From NCBI RefSeq assembly GCF_008923365.1, contig NZ_WBMR01000083.1:1-38163 (forward strand): a stretch of 38,163 nucleotides of DNA, given 5' to 3'. Position 1 is the stretch's first letter. Each line of letters opens with the position of its first letter. The notes beneath the pieces are model-generated. The model made no database searches, was not told where the DNA came from, and saw nothing but the letters and a program-made list of their open reading frames with translations. The translations under genes and the position numbers were made by a program. Source of the stretch: Actinomadura montaniterrae (GTDB lineage: Bacteria > Actinomycetota > Actinomycetes > Streptosporangiales > Streptosporangiaceae). Shown in pieces: positions 8,848 through 17,491 of this stretch.

Positions 8848-9882
8848 CTACAGCGTGATGGACTCGATGGGGAGGCTGGAGTCGGCGGGGAGGTCCAGGT
8901 CGGACGGGTCGAGGCCGGCGGCGACGAGTTCGGAGCCGAGCGCGGCGACCATCGCGCCGTTGTCGGTGCACAGCTTCGGGCGCGGCACGCGCAGCCGGAC
9001 GCCGGCGGCCTCGCAGCGCTCGGCGGCCAGGGCCCGCAGCCGGGAGTTCGCCGCGACGCCGCCGCCGATCAGCAGGTCGTGCACGCCGTTGTCCTTGCAG
9101 ACCTTGAGGGCCTTCTGGGTGAGGACGTCCACGACGGCCTCCTGGAAGGACGCGGCGACGTCGGCGACCGGCACGGCCTCGCCCGCGCGCTCCTTCGCCT
9201 CCACCCAGCGGGCCACGGCCGTCTTCAGGCCGGAGAACGAGAAGTCGTAGGTGCCGTCGTTGTACTTGCCGCGCGGGAACGCGATCGCGGCGGGGTCGCC
9301 CTCGCGGGCCATCCGGTCGATCACCGGGCCGCCGGGGAAGCCGAGGCCGAGGACCCGCGCGACCTTGTCGAACGCTTCACCCGCCGCATCGTCGACGGTG
9401 CTGCCGAGCGAGCGGACGTCGCCCGCCACGTCCGGGACCAGCAGCAGCGAGGAGTGCCCGCCGGACACCAGCATCGCGACGCACGGCTTCGGCAGCGGCC
9501 CGTGCTCCAGCTGGTCGACGCAGACGTGCGCGGCGAGGTGGTTGACGCCGTACAGCGGCTTGCCGAGCGACAGCGCGTACGCCTTGGCCGCGGCGACGCC
9601 GACCATCAGCGCGCCGGGCAGCCCGGGGCCGGCGGTGACGGCGAACGCGTCGATGTCGGTGAACGCCACGCCCGCCTCGTTCAGCGCCCGTTCGACGGTC
9701 GGGCCCATCGCCTCCAGGTGCGCGCGGGACGCGACCTCGGGCACGACGCCGCCGAACCGGGCGTGCTGCTCGACGCTGGAGGCGATCGCGTCGGCGAGCA
9801 GCGTGTGCCCGCGGACGACGCCGACGCCCGTCTCGTCGCACGAGGTCTCGATGCCGAGGACGAGCGGCTCTTCGCGGATCAT
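8848..9882 (-). CDS. tsaD: tRNA N6-threonylcarbamoyladenosine synthase subunit TsaD
   Basis: 344 residues, the usual size for TsaD (formerly Gcp). It transfers threonylcarbamoyl from its AMP ester to A37 of ANN-decoding tRNAs, making t6A together with TsaB and TsaE. Visible features are the ATPase-fold opening LGIETSCDETGVGVV, the metal-binding HxxxH (His115 and His119 in NHLAAHVC), SGGHSSLLLV, the long GEAFDKVARVLGLGFPGG segment and CTDNGAM near the end. The start ATG at 9882..9880 shares one base with the rimI stop (TGATG). This marks translational coupling in tsaB-rimI-tsaD. Confidence 0.97.
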   Translation of the reverse strand: MIREEPLVLGIETSCDETGVGVVRGHTLLADAIASSVEQHARFGGVVPEVASRAHLEAMGPTVERALNEAGVAFTDIDAFAVTAGPGLPGALMVGVAAAKAYALSLGKPLYGVNHLAAHVCVDQLEHGPLPKPCVAMLVSGGHSSLLLVPDVAGDVRSLGSTVDDAAGEAFDKVARVLGLGFPGGPVIDRMAREGDPAAIAFPRGKYNDGTYDFSFSGLKTAVARWVEAKERAGEAVPVADVAASFQEAVVDVLTQKALKVCKDNGVHDLLIGGGVAANSRLRALAAERCEAAGVRLRVPRPKLCTDNGAMVAALGSELVAAGLDPSDLDLPADSSLPIESITL

Positions 9883-10382
9883 CAGTTCCCCCTGGTGAAG
9901 CCCACCGGGCGGCGCTCCAGGCGGCGGCACATCACGACCGCGTCCACGTCGGCGGGCTGGTAGTAGCGCTTGCGGACGCCGACCTCGAAGAACCCGAACC
10001 GCTCGTAGAGCCGGCGCGCGGCCGGGTTGTCGGCGCGGACCTCCAGGAAGACCGCCTCGGCGTTGCGCCGGGACGCCTCGTCGATCAGCTCGGTGAGCAG
10101 CGCCGCGCCGATCCCGGCGCCGCGGCGGTCGGCGCGGACGCCGATCGTCTGCACGTCGGCCTGGCCGCCCGCGGCGGCGAGCCCCGCGTAGCCGACGATG
10201 TCGCCGCCGGGCTCCTCGGCGACGACGTAGTGGCGGGTGCCGGGCTGCCCGGCGAGCTCGTCGGCGAGCATCTGCGGGCTCCACGCGTCGTCGGGGAACA
10301 GCGTCTGCTCCAGCAGGTGGACGTCCGCGAGGTCCTTCGGGGTCATCCCGCGGAGCACGACGCCGGTCGCCATGCCGGTCAC
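9882..10382 (-). CDS. rimI: Ribosomal-protein-alanine N-acetyltransferase RimI
   Basis: 166 residues, a single GNAT domain. RimI acetylates the N-terminal alanine of ribosomal protein bS18, and in actinobacteria its partner genes are those for t6A. The acetyl-CoA pyrophosphate loop is seen as VRADRRGAGIGAALL, followed by FLEVRADNPAARRLYERFGFFEVGVRKRYY, the classic RimI tail. I chose the GTG at 10382..10380 because it overlaps the tsaB stop as GTGA and has GAAGG about 10 nt upstream. The ATG three codons later (10373) is an alternative. Confidence 0.93.
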   Translation of the reverse strand: MTGMATGVVLRGMTPKDLADVHLLEQTLFPDDAWSPQMLADELAGQPGTRHYVVAEEPGGDIVGYAGLAAAGGQADVQTIGVRADRRGAGIGAALLTELIDEASRRNAEAVFLEVRADNPAARRLYERFGFFEVGVRKRYYQPADVDAVVMCRRLERRPVGFTRGN

Positions 10383-11059
10383 CGGGGCGTCACCTTCTTG
10401 CGCGGGCCGGGCTCCTGGGCGTCGGGCCTGCGCAGGTAGAGCGGTTCGGGCGGGAGGAGGTCGGGGCCCTTCTCGCCGGCGAGGCGCGCGACGGCGAGCT
10501 CCGCGACGGCGGACGCGGTGGGCAGCAGCGGCTCGTGCCCGGACTCCCCGAGCACCTCCGGGTACAGGGCGGCGCCCTCGCCGATGACGGGGAGCCCTTC
10601 CGGCGCGCCGTCCAGGACGTCGGCGGCGGGGCCGACGGCGGGCTCGGTTCCGCGCGCGCGCGACGAGGCGTACCGCGCCCAGTACACCTCCTTGCGGCGG
10701 GCGTCCGTGGCGACGGCGAACGGCTCGTCGCGTCCGGAGGCCCAGGCGATGGCGTCGAGGGTGCAGACGCCGTGCACCGGGACGCCCAGGGACGCGCCCA
10801 TGGCGCGGGCCGTGACCAGCCCGACCCGCAGGCCCGTGTACGGGCCGGGGCCGACGCCGACGGCGATCGCGCTGAGGGTGTCGGGGGCCGCGCCGGCCTC
10901 CGCCAGCACCGCCTTGATGGAGGGGGTGAGCAGCTCGGTGTGCCGGCGCCGGTCGACGGCCTCGGCGTGGCCGCGGCGCCGCGCGCCCTCGCCGGGGATC
11001 CACTCATGAAGCGCCACCGTGATCGCGGCGGTCGCGGTGTCGAAAGCCAAGACCAGCAC
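10379..11059 (-). CDS. tsaB: tRNA threonylcarbamoyladenosine biosynthesis protein TsaB
   Basis: 226 residues. TsaB is an inactive TsaD paralogue that dimerises with TsaD as the scaffold of the t6A complex. It opens with VLAFDTATAAITVAL and shows the family signature GVGPGPYTGLRVGLVTARAMG, then DARRKEVYWARY. The gene starts with GTG at 11059..11057 and has no clear Shine-Dalgarno. A TAGGCT at 11073..11068, 8 nt before the start, could be the -10 box of a leaderless transcript; its -35 match is poor. This would make tsaB-rimI-tsaD a unit separate from the gene upstream, 126 nt away. Confidence 0.95.
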   Translation of the reverse strand: MLVLAFDTATAAITVALHEWIPGEGARRRGHAEAVDRRRHTELLTPSIKAVLAEAGAAPDTLSAIAVGVGPGPYTGLRVGLVTARAMGASLGVPVHGVCTLDAIAWASGRDEPFAVATDARRKEVYWARYASSRARGTEPAVGPAADVLDGAPEGLPVIGEGAALYPEVLGESGHEPLLPTASAVAELAVARLAGEKGPDLLPPEPLYLRRPDAQEPGPRKKVTPR

Positions 11060-11185
11060 GGGTTGTAAGCCTAGTCCAGACTCCGCCCTGCACGGTGCCT
11101 CATCTGGGATGGGGCCGACTCAGGGGGCAGGGGAGGCCGGGCGGGGGCGGGGCGAGGCCGGGCGGGGGCGGGGCGCGGCCGGTGG

Positions 11186-12715
11186 TCAGGCCTTGTCGAG
11201 CGCCTGCAGGACGGTCTTGGCCGCCTCGGTGGCGCCGTCGCCGGCGTCCTTGGACGACAGCGGGTCGCCGCCGTCGGAGCCGGAGTAGTGGATCGTGACC
11301 AGGACGTTCGCGAGCCGCACGTTGGTGATCGCCTCGCCGGAGCCCTGCCCCTTGTCGACGCTGTAGACCAGGTAGCCCTCGTCGCCGACGCCCTGGAGGG
11401 CGCTCTTCTCGGTCAGCTCCTGGCCGGCGAGCAGCGACTTGCCGGACTCGTCGGCGCCGCGCTCGGAGGCGATGGTGCTCTGCGCGACGGCGGTCGGGGT
11501 CTGCGAGGCGGTCCCGGCGATCGCGCGCAGCTCGACGGTGAGCTGGCGCTTGTTGTCGCCCGCGTAGGCGCCCCAGACGCAGCCGTTCTGCTGCTCGTTG
11601 TTCTGGTAGTTGTCGGCCGGGTTCTGCTCGGCGCCGGGGGCGAGCCGGTTGATCAGGTCGCCGCCCACGACGGAGCAGGAGTCGGGCACCTCGGTGCGCT
11701 CGCCGCTGGCGGTCGGGGAGCTGTCGGCGGCGCCGCTGCCGACGGCCTGGCCGGTCCCGTGCTCGGATCCGCCGCCGACGCCGTGCAGGATGACGAACAC
11801 GGCGAGGGCGCAGGCCGCCACGGCGCCGCCCGCGGCCAGGAAGATCGCGCCGCGCCGGCCGCCGCGGCGTTCGCGGGCGACCCGGTGGCTGCCGCTGCCG
11901 GCCCGGTAACCGCCGCTGCCCGTCCGGTGGCCGCCGCTGCCGGACGGGTATCCCCCGCTCCCCGACCCGTAGCCGCCGCTCTCCGACGCGTAGCCGCCGC
12001 TGCCGGACGCGTAGCCGCCGCTGCCCGAGCGCCGGCCGGCGCCCTCCGAGCGGTGGTCGCCGCTGCCGAACCGGTAGTCGCCGCTGTCGGACTCGTACCG
12101 GTCCCGCCGGGAGTAGCCGCCGCTGTCGGCCGGGTAGTTGCCGCTGCCGGTCCCGGTCTCGTAGCTGCCGCCCGTCCGGTAGTCGCCGATCGGGTAGCTC
12201 CCGCTCTCGGACGGGTAGCCGCCGGAAGGGGAGCCACCGGAAGGGGAGCCGCCGGAAGGGGAGCCGCCGGAGGGGTAGCGGCCACTTTCGGACGAGTACG
12301 CACCGCTCGCGGTCGAGTACCGTCCGCTTTCGGACGGCGAACCGGCGCCCTGCGCCGGGTAGCCGCCGGTCGAGTAGCGGCCGCTCTCGCCGGACTGGCC
12401 GCCGTCTTGCACGGGGTACCCGCCGGTGGAGTAGCCGCCGGTCGGGTATCCGCCGGTGGAGTACTGGCCGGTGGAGTAGCTACCGGTCGGGTAGCCGCCC
12501 GTGGAGTAGCCGCCGGACGCCTGGCCTCCGCCTTCGGACGAGGGTACGCCGCCGGAGCCGGGCGCGGTCGGGTAGCCGCCGGAGCCGCTCTCGTAGCCCC
12601 CGGCGCTCGCCTGGTGGCCGCCCGTGCCCGAGGCACGGCGGCCGTCCTGTCCCGGGTACGGCCCGTACTCGCCGTCCCCCGTGCGGTTCTCGCCGCTGCG
12701 ATGGCTGCCACTCAC
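11186..12715 (-). CDS. Single-pass membrane protein with Tyr/Gly/Ser-rich cytoplasmic domain
   Basis: 509 residues from a GTG preceded by AGGAG 9 nt upstream. Residues 1-280 are low complexity: Gly, Ser, Thr, Pro, Glu and 29 tyrosines, mostly as GGY or SGxY, with almost no aliphatic residues and no lysine. Two regular blocks stand out, tyrosines every 5 residues from 70 to 100 and every 7 from 235 to 256. A basic stretch (RVARERRGGRRG) precedes one membrane helix at about 289-311, so by the positive-inside rule the repeat domain is cytoplasmic. The outside part (312-509) is a small domain with two cysteines (PDSCSVVGG and NGCVWGAY) that may form a disulfide. It resembles lipoprotein-like actinobacterial ectodomains (DUF3558-type) only loosely. 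Function unknown. It lies between tsaE and tsaB on the same strand. Confidence 0.85.
   Translation of the reverse strand: MSGSHRSGENRTGDGEYGPYPGQDGRRASGTGGHQASAGGYESGSGGYPTAPGSGGVPSSEGGGQASGGYSTGGYPTGSYSTGQYSTGGYPTGGYSTGGYPVQDGGQSGESGRYSTGGYPAQGAGSPSESGRYSTASGAYSSESGRYPSGGSPSGGSPSGGSPSGGYPSESGSYPIGDYRTGGSYETGTGSGNYPADSGGYSRRDRYESDSGDYRFGSGDHRSEGAGRRSGSGGYASGSGGYASESGGYGSGSGGYPSGSGGHRTGSGGYRAGSGSHRVARERRGGRRGAIFLAAGGAVAACALAVFVILHGVGGGSEHGTGQAVGSGAADSSPTASGERTEVPDSCSVVGGDLINRLAPGAEQNPADNYQNNEQQNGCVWGAYAGDNKRQLTVELRAIAGTASQTPTAVAQSTIASERGADESGKSLLAGQELTEKSALQGVGDEGYLVYSVDKGQGSGEAITNVRLANVLVTIHYSGSDGGDPLSSKDAGDGATEAAKTVLQALDKA
12200..12275 (-). repeat. 15-bp tandem repeat inside the Tyr/Gly/Ser-rich gene
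   Basis: Near-identical units with the word GGAAGGGGAGCC repeat in frame, coding GGSPS three times. Wider imperfect repeats coding YSTGG/YPTGG units lie at about 12410-12510. Repeat length is a multiple of 3, so changes in copy number would keep the frame. Confidence 0.75.
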
Positions 12716-12849
12716 CGGATCCCACTCCTGCTGTGAGGAAATCTCTGATATGTCGCGAAGGTGAGGTTCGTTCCGGCAAAGAGTACGACATCTCACAGCA
12801 AAGTGGTCCGGAGGCACTTACGAAATTCGGAGAAGATCTCCGATCCTTC

Positions 12850-13320
12850 TCAGTCCAGGTCGGCGGGCAGGTCGCGCCAGCGATCACCCACGCCTTCGAT
12901 CCTTACTTCCCGCGTCTCGCCCGGCCCGTCCCCGCGCGAAATGATCACTTCCAGCCGGTCGTCCGCGAGGCCCTCCGCGAGCCCTTCTCCCCATTCCACG
13001 ATCGTCACCGATTCCGCCACCGAGGCGTCGAGATCGAGATCGTCCAACTCGGCGAAACCGCCCAGCCGGTAGGCGTCCACGTGCACCAGCGGCGGCCCGC
13101 CCGCCAGCGACGGATGCACCCGCGCGATCACGAACGTCGGCGAGGTGATCGGGCCGCGGACCTTCAGGCCCTCCCCGATCCCCTGCGTCAGCGTCGTCTT
13201 GCCCGCGCCGAGCCGACCCGTCATCACCAGCAGGTCCCCGGCCCGCAGCAGCCCGGCCAGCCGGACCCCCAGCTCGCGCATGTCCCGGTCGGTCGGGACG
13301 GTCACCGTCATGGCGTTCAC
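12850..13320 (-). CDS. tsaE: tRNA threonylcarbamoyladenosine biosynthesis ATPase TsaE
   Basis: 156 residues. TsaE is the P-loop ATPase that drives turnover of the TsaB-TsaD complex. The Walker A motif GRLGAGKTT lies at about 35-43; the family motifs ITSPTFVIARVH and LVHVDAYRL follow. The GTG at 13320..13318 overlaps the stop of the hydrolase gene as GTGA and is preferred; an ATG three codons later is possible. In many actinobacteria tsaE is followed directly by tsaB; here 134 nt and a 1.5-kb gene for a membrane protein come between. Confidence 0.95.
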   Translation of the reverse strand: MNAMTVTVPTDRDMRELGVRLAGLLRAGDLLVMTGRLGAGKTTLTQGIGEGLKVRGPITSPTFVIARVHPSLAGGPPLVHVDAYRLGGFAELDDLDLDASVAESVTIVEWGEGLAEGLADDRLEVIISRGDGPGETREVRIEGVGDRWRDLPADLD

Positions 13321-14405
13321 GCCGTGCGCTCCTCCTCGTCCTTCTCGCAGCCGGGACGGACGCGCTCGACCAGCCGGCGCAGCCCGCCGGTGACCACGCC
13401 CGGGTACTCCAGCGGCAGCACGTGCCCGGCCTCCTCCACCTCTACCAACTCGGCGTCCGGCAGCGCCGCCGCGATGCGGCGGCCGTGCTCCGGCGGGGTC
13501 AGCCGGTCCCGGCCGCCCACCAGCACCAGCGCCGGCACCCGGCCCAGCGTCTCCAGCGCGTCCAGCTTGTCGTGCACCATCAGCGCCGGATAGAACTCCG
13601 CGATCACGTCGATCGGGGTCGCCCTGATCATCTGCTCCAGGAAGTCCACCACCGTCGGGCTGACGTGCTTGTCGGCGAACGCCATCTTCCGCGTCACGAC
13701 GAACGCCAGGTCGGCGCCCAGCCCGCGGGCCCGGTCCACCAGGTCGGCGCGCCGCCCGAGGCCCCGCAGCGTCCGCGGCGCCAGCGGCCGGACGGCCTTC
13801 GCCAGCAGCAGCGGCAGCCCCAGCGTCATCTCCGCCAGATCGCCGCACGAGGTGTTCACCAGCGCGACGCCGACGACCCGCGGCCCGAACAGCTCCGGGT
13901 GCGCGTCCGCCAGCGCCATGATCGACATGCCGCCCATCGAGTGCCCGACGAGGACCACCGGCCCCCGCGGAGCCGTCGCCTCCAGCACCGCGTACAGGTC
14001 CTCGCCGGTCTGCTCGATCGTCGCGCTCGCCGGGTCGCTGCGCCCCGACCGGCCGTGGCTGCGCTGGTCCCAGAACACCGTCCGCAGCCGTCCCCGCAGG
14101 TCACGGCGCTGGTAGTGCCACGAGTCGCGGTTCAGGCAGTAGCCGTGGCAGAACACGACCGTGAGGCCCGCGTCGTCCGGGCCGTCCACCTCGGCGTGCA
14201 GCTCCAGGCCGTCGGAGGCGCGGACGGTCAGCTCCCGGCCGCGCAGCTCGCCGAACGGCTCGCCCGCGTCCGGGTCGGGACGCAGCCGCACCCGGCCCAC
14301 CGCCAGATGCCGCAGGCCCACCGCCGCGCCGACCCCGGCCGCGCCGACGCCCGCGACGACCCCGGCGACGCCGATCCGCCGCCTGCTCCTAGCGTCCATG
14401 CTCAC
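13317..14405 (-). CDS. Alpha/beta hydrolase fold protein
   Basis: 362 residues starting with GTG at 14405, which overlaps the alr stop as GTGA. A hydrophobic N-terminal segment (about residues 11-31) may be a signal or membrane anchor. The hydrolase domain shows the oxyanion motif VVFCHGYCLN, the nucleophile elbow VLVGHSMGG with the catalytic serine, the acid strand LVLVGGRDRLTP and the catalytic histidine in EEAGHVLPLEYP. A hydrolase at this place, between alr and tsaE, is a conserved feature of actinobacterial genomes. Its substrate is unknown. Confidence 0.9.
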   Translation of the reverse strand: MSMDARSRRRIGVAGVVAGVGAAGVGAAVGLRHLAVGRVRLRPDPDAGEPFGELRGRELTVRASDGLELHAEVDGPDDAGLTVVFCHGYCLNRDSWHYQRRDLRGRLRTVFWDQRSHGRSGRSDPASATIEQTGEDLYAVLEATAPRGPVVLVGHSMGGMSIMALADAHPELFGPRVVGVALVNTSCGDLAEMTLGLPLLLAKAVRPLAPRTLRGLGRRADLVDRARGLGADLAFVVTRKMAFADKHVSPTVVDFLEQMIRATPIDVIAEFYPALMVHDKLDALETLGRVPALVLVGGRDRLTPPEHGRRIAAALPDAELVEVEEAGHVLPLEYPGVVTGGLRRLVERVRPGCEKDEEERTA

Positions 14406-15529
14406 GCCCCCTGCCGCCCCCGGTACGTCCTCGGCACCCGGGCCCCGATGCGGGTGACGATCTCATACGAGATCGTGCCGAGCGCGTCCGCCCACTCCTG
14501 CGCGGTCGGCTCGCCCCGGTCGCCCGGCCCGAACAGCACGATCTCCTCCCCCGCCGCCAGCTCGTCGTCGCCGAGGTCGATGACGAACTGGTCCATGCAG
14601 ACCCGCCCGGCGATCGTCCGGCGGCGCCCGGCCGCGAGGACCTCCAGCACGTTCGACCCGTGCCGCGGGATGCCGTCCCCGTACCCGGCGGGCACCACCG
14701 CGAGGTTCGTCTCCCGCGCCGTGAAGTACGTGTGCCCGTAGGACACGCCGCTGCCCGCCGGGACCCGCTTGACCAGCGCCGCGTCCGCGACCAGCGTCAT
14801 CGCGGGCCGCAGTCCGAAGGTACCGAGCGACGGCACCGGCGTGAGCCCGTACGTCGCGATGCCCGGCCGGACGACGTCGAAGCGCGCCTCCGGCAGCGTC
14901 AGCGCTGCCGCCGAGTTCGCCAGATGCCGGACCTCCAGCTGCGCGCCCGCCTTCTCCGCGTGCTCCACCATCTCGGTGAACGCCCCGATCTGGGTGCCGA
15001 TCGACGGATGGCCCGGCTCGTCCGCGCAGGCGAAGTGCGACATCGCCCCCACCACCCGCAGATGCCCGGCCGCCTCCGCCTTCAGCGCCGCGTCCACCAG
15101 GTCGTGCCAGTCCTGCCCGCGCGCGCCGCCCCGCGTCATGCCCGTGTCGGCCTTCAGATGCACCCGCGCCGGGCGCCCCGCCTTCTCCGCCGCGTGGACC
15201 AGCTCGTCCACCAGCCACAGCGCGCCCACGGTGACGTCGACGTCGCGCGCCACGGCCTGCTCGTACGGCTCGCCGGGCACGCCCAGGCACACCAGCGTCC
15301 GGACGTCCACGCCCGCGTCCCGCAGCGCCAGCGCCTCCGCCAGCTTCGCCACGCCGAGCCACGTCGCGCCGCCGGCCAGCGCCGCGCGCCCCGCCTCCAC
15401 CAGGCCGTGCCCGTACGCCTCGGCCTTCACCATCGCCATCACCTCGGCGCCGCCCGCCTTCTCGCGCAGCAGCCCGACGTTCCCGGCAATGGCGTCCAGA
15501 TCGACGCGCGCCTCCGCAGGAACCCTCAT
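14402..15529 (-). CDS. alr: Alanine racemase
   Basis: 375 residues. Alr is the pyridoxal-phosphate enzyme that makes D-alanine for peptidoglycan. The PLP lysine is Lys35 in MAMVKAEAYGHG; the usual motif is VKADAYGHG, so an Asp-to-Glu change is present next to it. The second catalytic residue is Tyr264 in GVSYGHTYFT. Phosphate-binding residues occur in HLANSAAAL and RPGIATYG. The ATG at 15529 gives the family length; the ribosome binding site is weak (GGG about 8 nt upstream). It is first in the alr-hydrolase-tsaE group joined by GTGA overlaps. The 189 nt upstream hold no gene. Confidence 0.97.
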   Translation of the reverse strand: MRVPAEARVDLDAIAGNVGLLREKAGGAEVMAMVKAEAYGHGLVEAGRAALAGGATWLGVAKLAEALALRDAGVDVRTLVCLGVPGEPYEQAVARDVDVTVGALWLVDELVHAAEKAGRPARVHLKADTGMTRGGARGQDWHDLVDAALKAEAAGHLRVVGAMSHFACADEPGHPSIGTQIGAFTEMVEHAEKAGAQLEVRHLANSAAALTLPEARFDVVRPGIATYGLTPVPSLGTFGLRPAMTLVADAALVKRVPAGSGVSYGHTYFTARETNLAVVPAGYGDGIPRHGSNVLEVLAAGRRRTIAGRVCMDQFVIDLGDDELAAGEEIVLFGPGDRGEPTAQEWADALGTISYEIVTRIGARVPRTYRGRQGA

Positions 15530-15718
15530 GGTTACCCAGTGTGCCGTTCCCGAGGCCGTGCCCGAAGCATCCCGGACAGGCCCCGTCCCCCGGTGGGCCC
15601 ACCGCCGTGGGCCCTTTGCCCGATTTGACGCACCCCGTCCGCACCGGGTTCAACGTCCGAGGCCGCGGAGACCCCCGCCACCACGCGACCGCGCTATCTG
15701 ACCGCTGACCGGCTCGCG

Positions 15719-17191
15719 CTAAACGCTACGGAAGGCTTCGGGGAGGGCGGTGATGACGTCGTAGGCGCTGATGGGGGCGTCGGCGGCGGACGGGTGGGGG
15801 GCGGAGGCGAGGCGGGCGGCGAGACCGTGCAGGTAGGCGCCGGAGGCGGCCGCGTCCAGGGCGGACATCCCGCCGGCGAGCAGGGCGCCGATCAGGCCGG
15901 ACAGGACGTCGCCGGTGCCGGCGGTGGCGAGCCGCGGGGTGCCGGTCGGGTTCACGCGGACGGGCCGGTCCTGCTCGGCGACCAGCGTCGTCGAGCCCTT
16001 GAGCAGGACGGTCGCGGACAGTTCCGCGGCGGCGCGGCGGGCGTGCTCCAGCCGGCGGGCCTCGATGTCCTCGCGAGGGACGCCGAGGAGCCGGGACAGC
16101 TCGCCCGCGTGCGGGGTGAGGACGGTCGGCGCGGGGCGCAGCAGCAGGTCGCGGCGGCGGGCGAGGACGGTGAGGCCGTCGGCGTCGACGAGGACGGGCA
16201 GGTCGGTGGCCAGGACGGCCGCCAGCAGCGACTCGGCGGCGTCGCCGGTGCCGAGGCCGGGCCCGGCGACCCACGCCTGGACGCGGCCGACGCGTTCGAG
16301 GACCTTCGGGTCGTGCGGGCCGGGCTCGATCACGGTGGTGACGACCTCCGGCCAGCGCTGCCGGACGAGCTCGACGGGGTGCGCGACGGAGGCGAAGCGG
16401 ACCATCCCGGCGCCGCCGTGCACGGCGCCGCCGGTGCTGAGGACGGCCGCGCCGGTGAACTCGTCGCCGCCGGCGAGGATGCCGACGACGCCGCGCCGGT
16501 ACTTGTCGGACTCGGGGCCGGGCTCGGGCGGGCGGACGTCGGCGGGCCGGGCGGCGACGACGTCGGGGTCGGGCAGGTCGTCGCCGAGGCCGATGTCGAC
16601 GAGTTCGACGACGCCGCAGCGGGCGGCGCCGGGGTCGATGAGCAGGCCGGGCTTGTGGGTGCCGAAGGTGACGGTGATGTCGGCGTGGACGGCCTCGCCC
16701 TCGACGCGTCCGGTGCCGGCGTCGACGCCGCTCGGGACGTCGCAGGCGACGACGATCCCGGTCGCCTCGGAGGCGAGGGCGGCGAGGCGCGCGTGCGGGT
16801 CGCGGAGCGCGCCGGTACCGCCGATGCCGGTGAGGCCGTCCACGATGAGGTCGGCGCCCGCGATCGCTTCGGCGGGGTCGCCGTCGAGGAGCCGGCCGCC
16901 GGCGTCGCGCAGCGCGGCGAGCCCGCCTTCGTGGATCTTGGAGCCGGCCTGGACGGCGCGCACCCGCGCGCCGCGCCGCGCCAGCCGGGCGCCCGCGTAC
17001 AGGGCGTCGCCGCCGTTGTCGCCGCCGCCCACCAGCAGCACGACGCGGGCCCCGTAGACGGCGGGCAGGACGCGGGCGCAGACGGACGCGAGCCCGGCGG
17101 CGGCGCGCTGCATCAGCGCGCCGTCGGGCAGCCGCGCCATGAGCGCCCGCTCCGCCGCCCGGACCTTGCCGACCTCGTGCGCGTACCTCAT
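15719..17191 (-). CDS. nnr: Bifunctional NAD(P)H-hydrate epimerase / ADP-dependent dehydratase
   Basis: 490 residues, two fused repair enzymes. The N-terminal domain (about 1-215) is the NAD(P)HX epimerase (YjeF_N) with VLLVGGGDNGGDALYAG and DLIVDGLTGIGGTG. The C-terminal domain (about 228-490) is the ribokinase-fold dehydratase (NnrD) with LTPHAGELSRLLG and the anion-hole motif ATAGTGDVLSGL at 423-432. Together they restore NADH and NADPH that have been damaged by hydration. The ATG at 17191 is chosen because AAGGGGAG lies 6-7 nt upstream; the open frame extends further but without similarity. Lies upstream of alr on the same strand, the common actinobacterial arrangement. Confidence 0.96.
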   Translation of the reverse strand: MRYAHEVGKVRAAERALMARLPDGALMQRAAAGLASVCARVLPAVYGARVVLLVGGGDNGGDALYAGARLARRGARVRAVQAGSKIHEGGLAALRDAGGRLLDGDPAEAIAGADLIVDGLTGIGGTGALRDPHARLAALASEATGIVVACDVPSGVDAGTGRVEGEAVHADITVTFGTHKPGLLIDPGAARCGVVELVDIGLGDDLPDPDVVAARPADVRPPEPGPESDKYRRGVVGILAGGDEFTGAAVLSTGGAVHGGAGMVRFASVAHPVELVRQRWPEVVTTVIEPGPHDPKVLERVGRVQAWVAGPGLGTGDAAESLLAAVLATDLPVLVDADGLTVLARRRDLLLRPAPTVLTPHAGELSRLLGVPREDIEARRLEHARRAAAELSATVLLKGSTTLVAEQDRPVRVNPTGTPRLATAGTGDVLSGLIGALLAGGMSALDAAASGAYLHGLAARLASAPHPSAADAPISAYDVITALPEAFRSV

Positions 17192-17491
17192 CCGCTGCTC
17201 CCCTTGCGCGCCGTCCCGACGATCACAAGCCTTACCCTGCCACGCCCCGCCCTCCCGTAACCGGCCGGAGCCGTTGTGCAATCGGCGCCGCAATGGCGCG
17301 GACGCCCGCTCGGGGCCCGGTTCATGGTGCGCTGTACGAAAGGTGGGTTAGCGTGTGATTTCACGGAAGTTGCAGTGCGGCGCGAGCGCGGAAAAACCCG
17401 TAAAATGATCAGCCAACGTGCAGCGCCGGACGGCCCCGATGCGGCACACTGCGACGGGGCCGCTCCCCGGACGAGAAGGGGGTCGGAAACG
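17192..17491. promoter_or_regulatory. Divergent intergenic region between nnr and the XRE regulator
   Basis: About 300 nt without a recognisable gene. It must hold the promoters of nnr (minus) and the XRE gene (plus). A hairpin with 8-bp perfect stem, CGGCCCCG (17431-17438) and CGGGGCCG (17455-17462), lies about 30 nt before the XRE start. An AT-richer patch at 17386-17410 may be promoter DNA. No -35/-10 pair is good enough to call. Confidence 0.5.

Noticed and set aside
8848..11059. tsaD or rimI with long N-terminal extensions
   Set aside because: The frames are open upstream, but the extra parts are arginine-rich out-of-frame readings of the neighbour gene. The family start and overlap codons fix the true starts.
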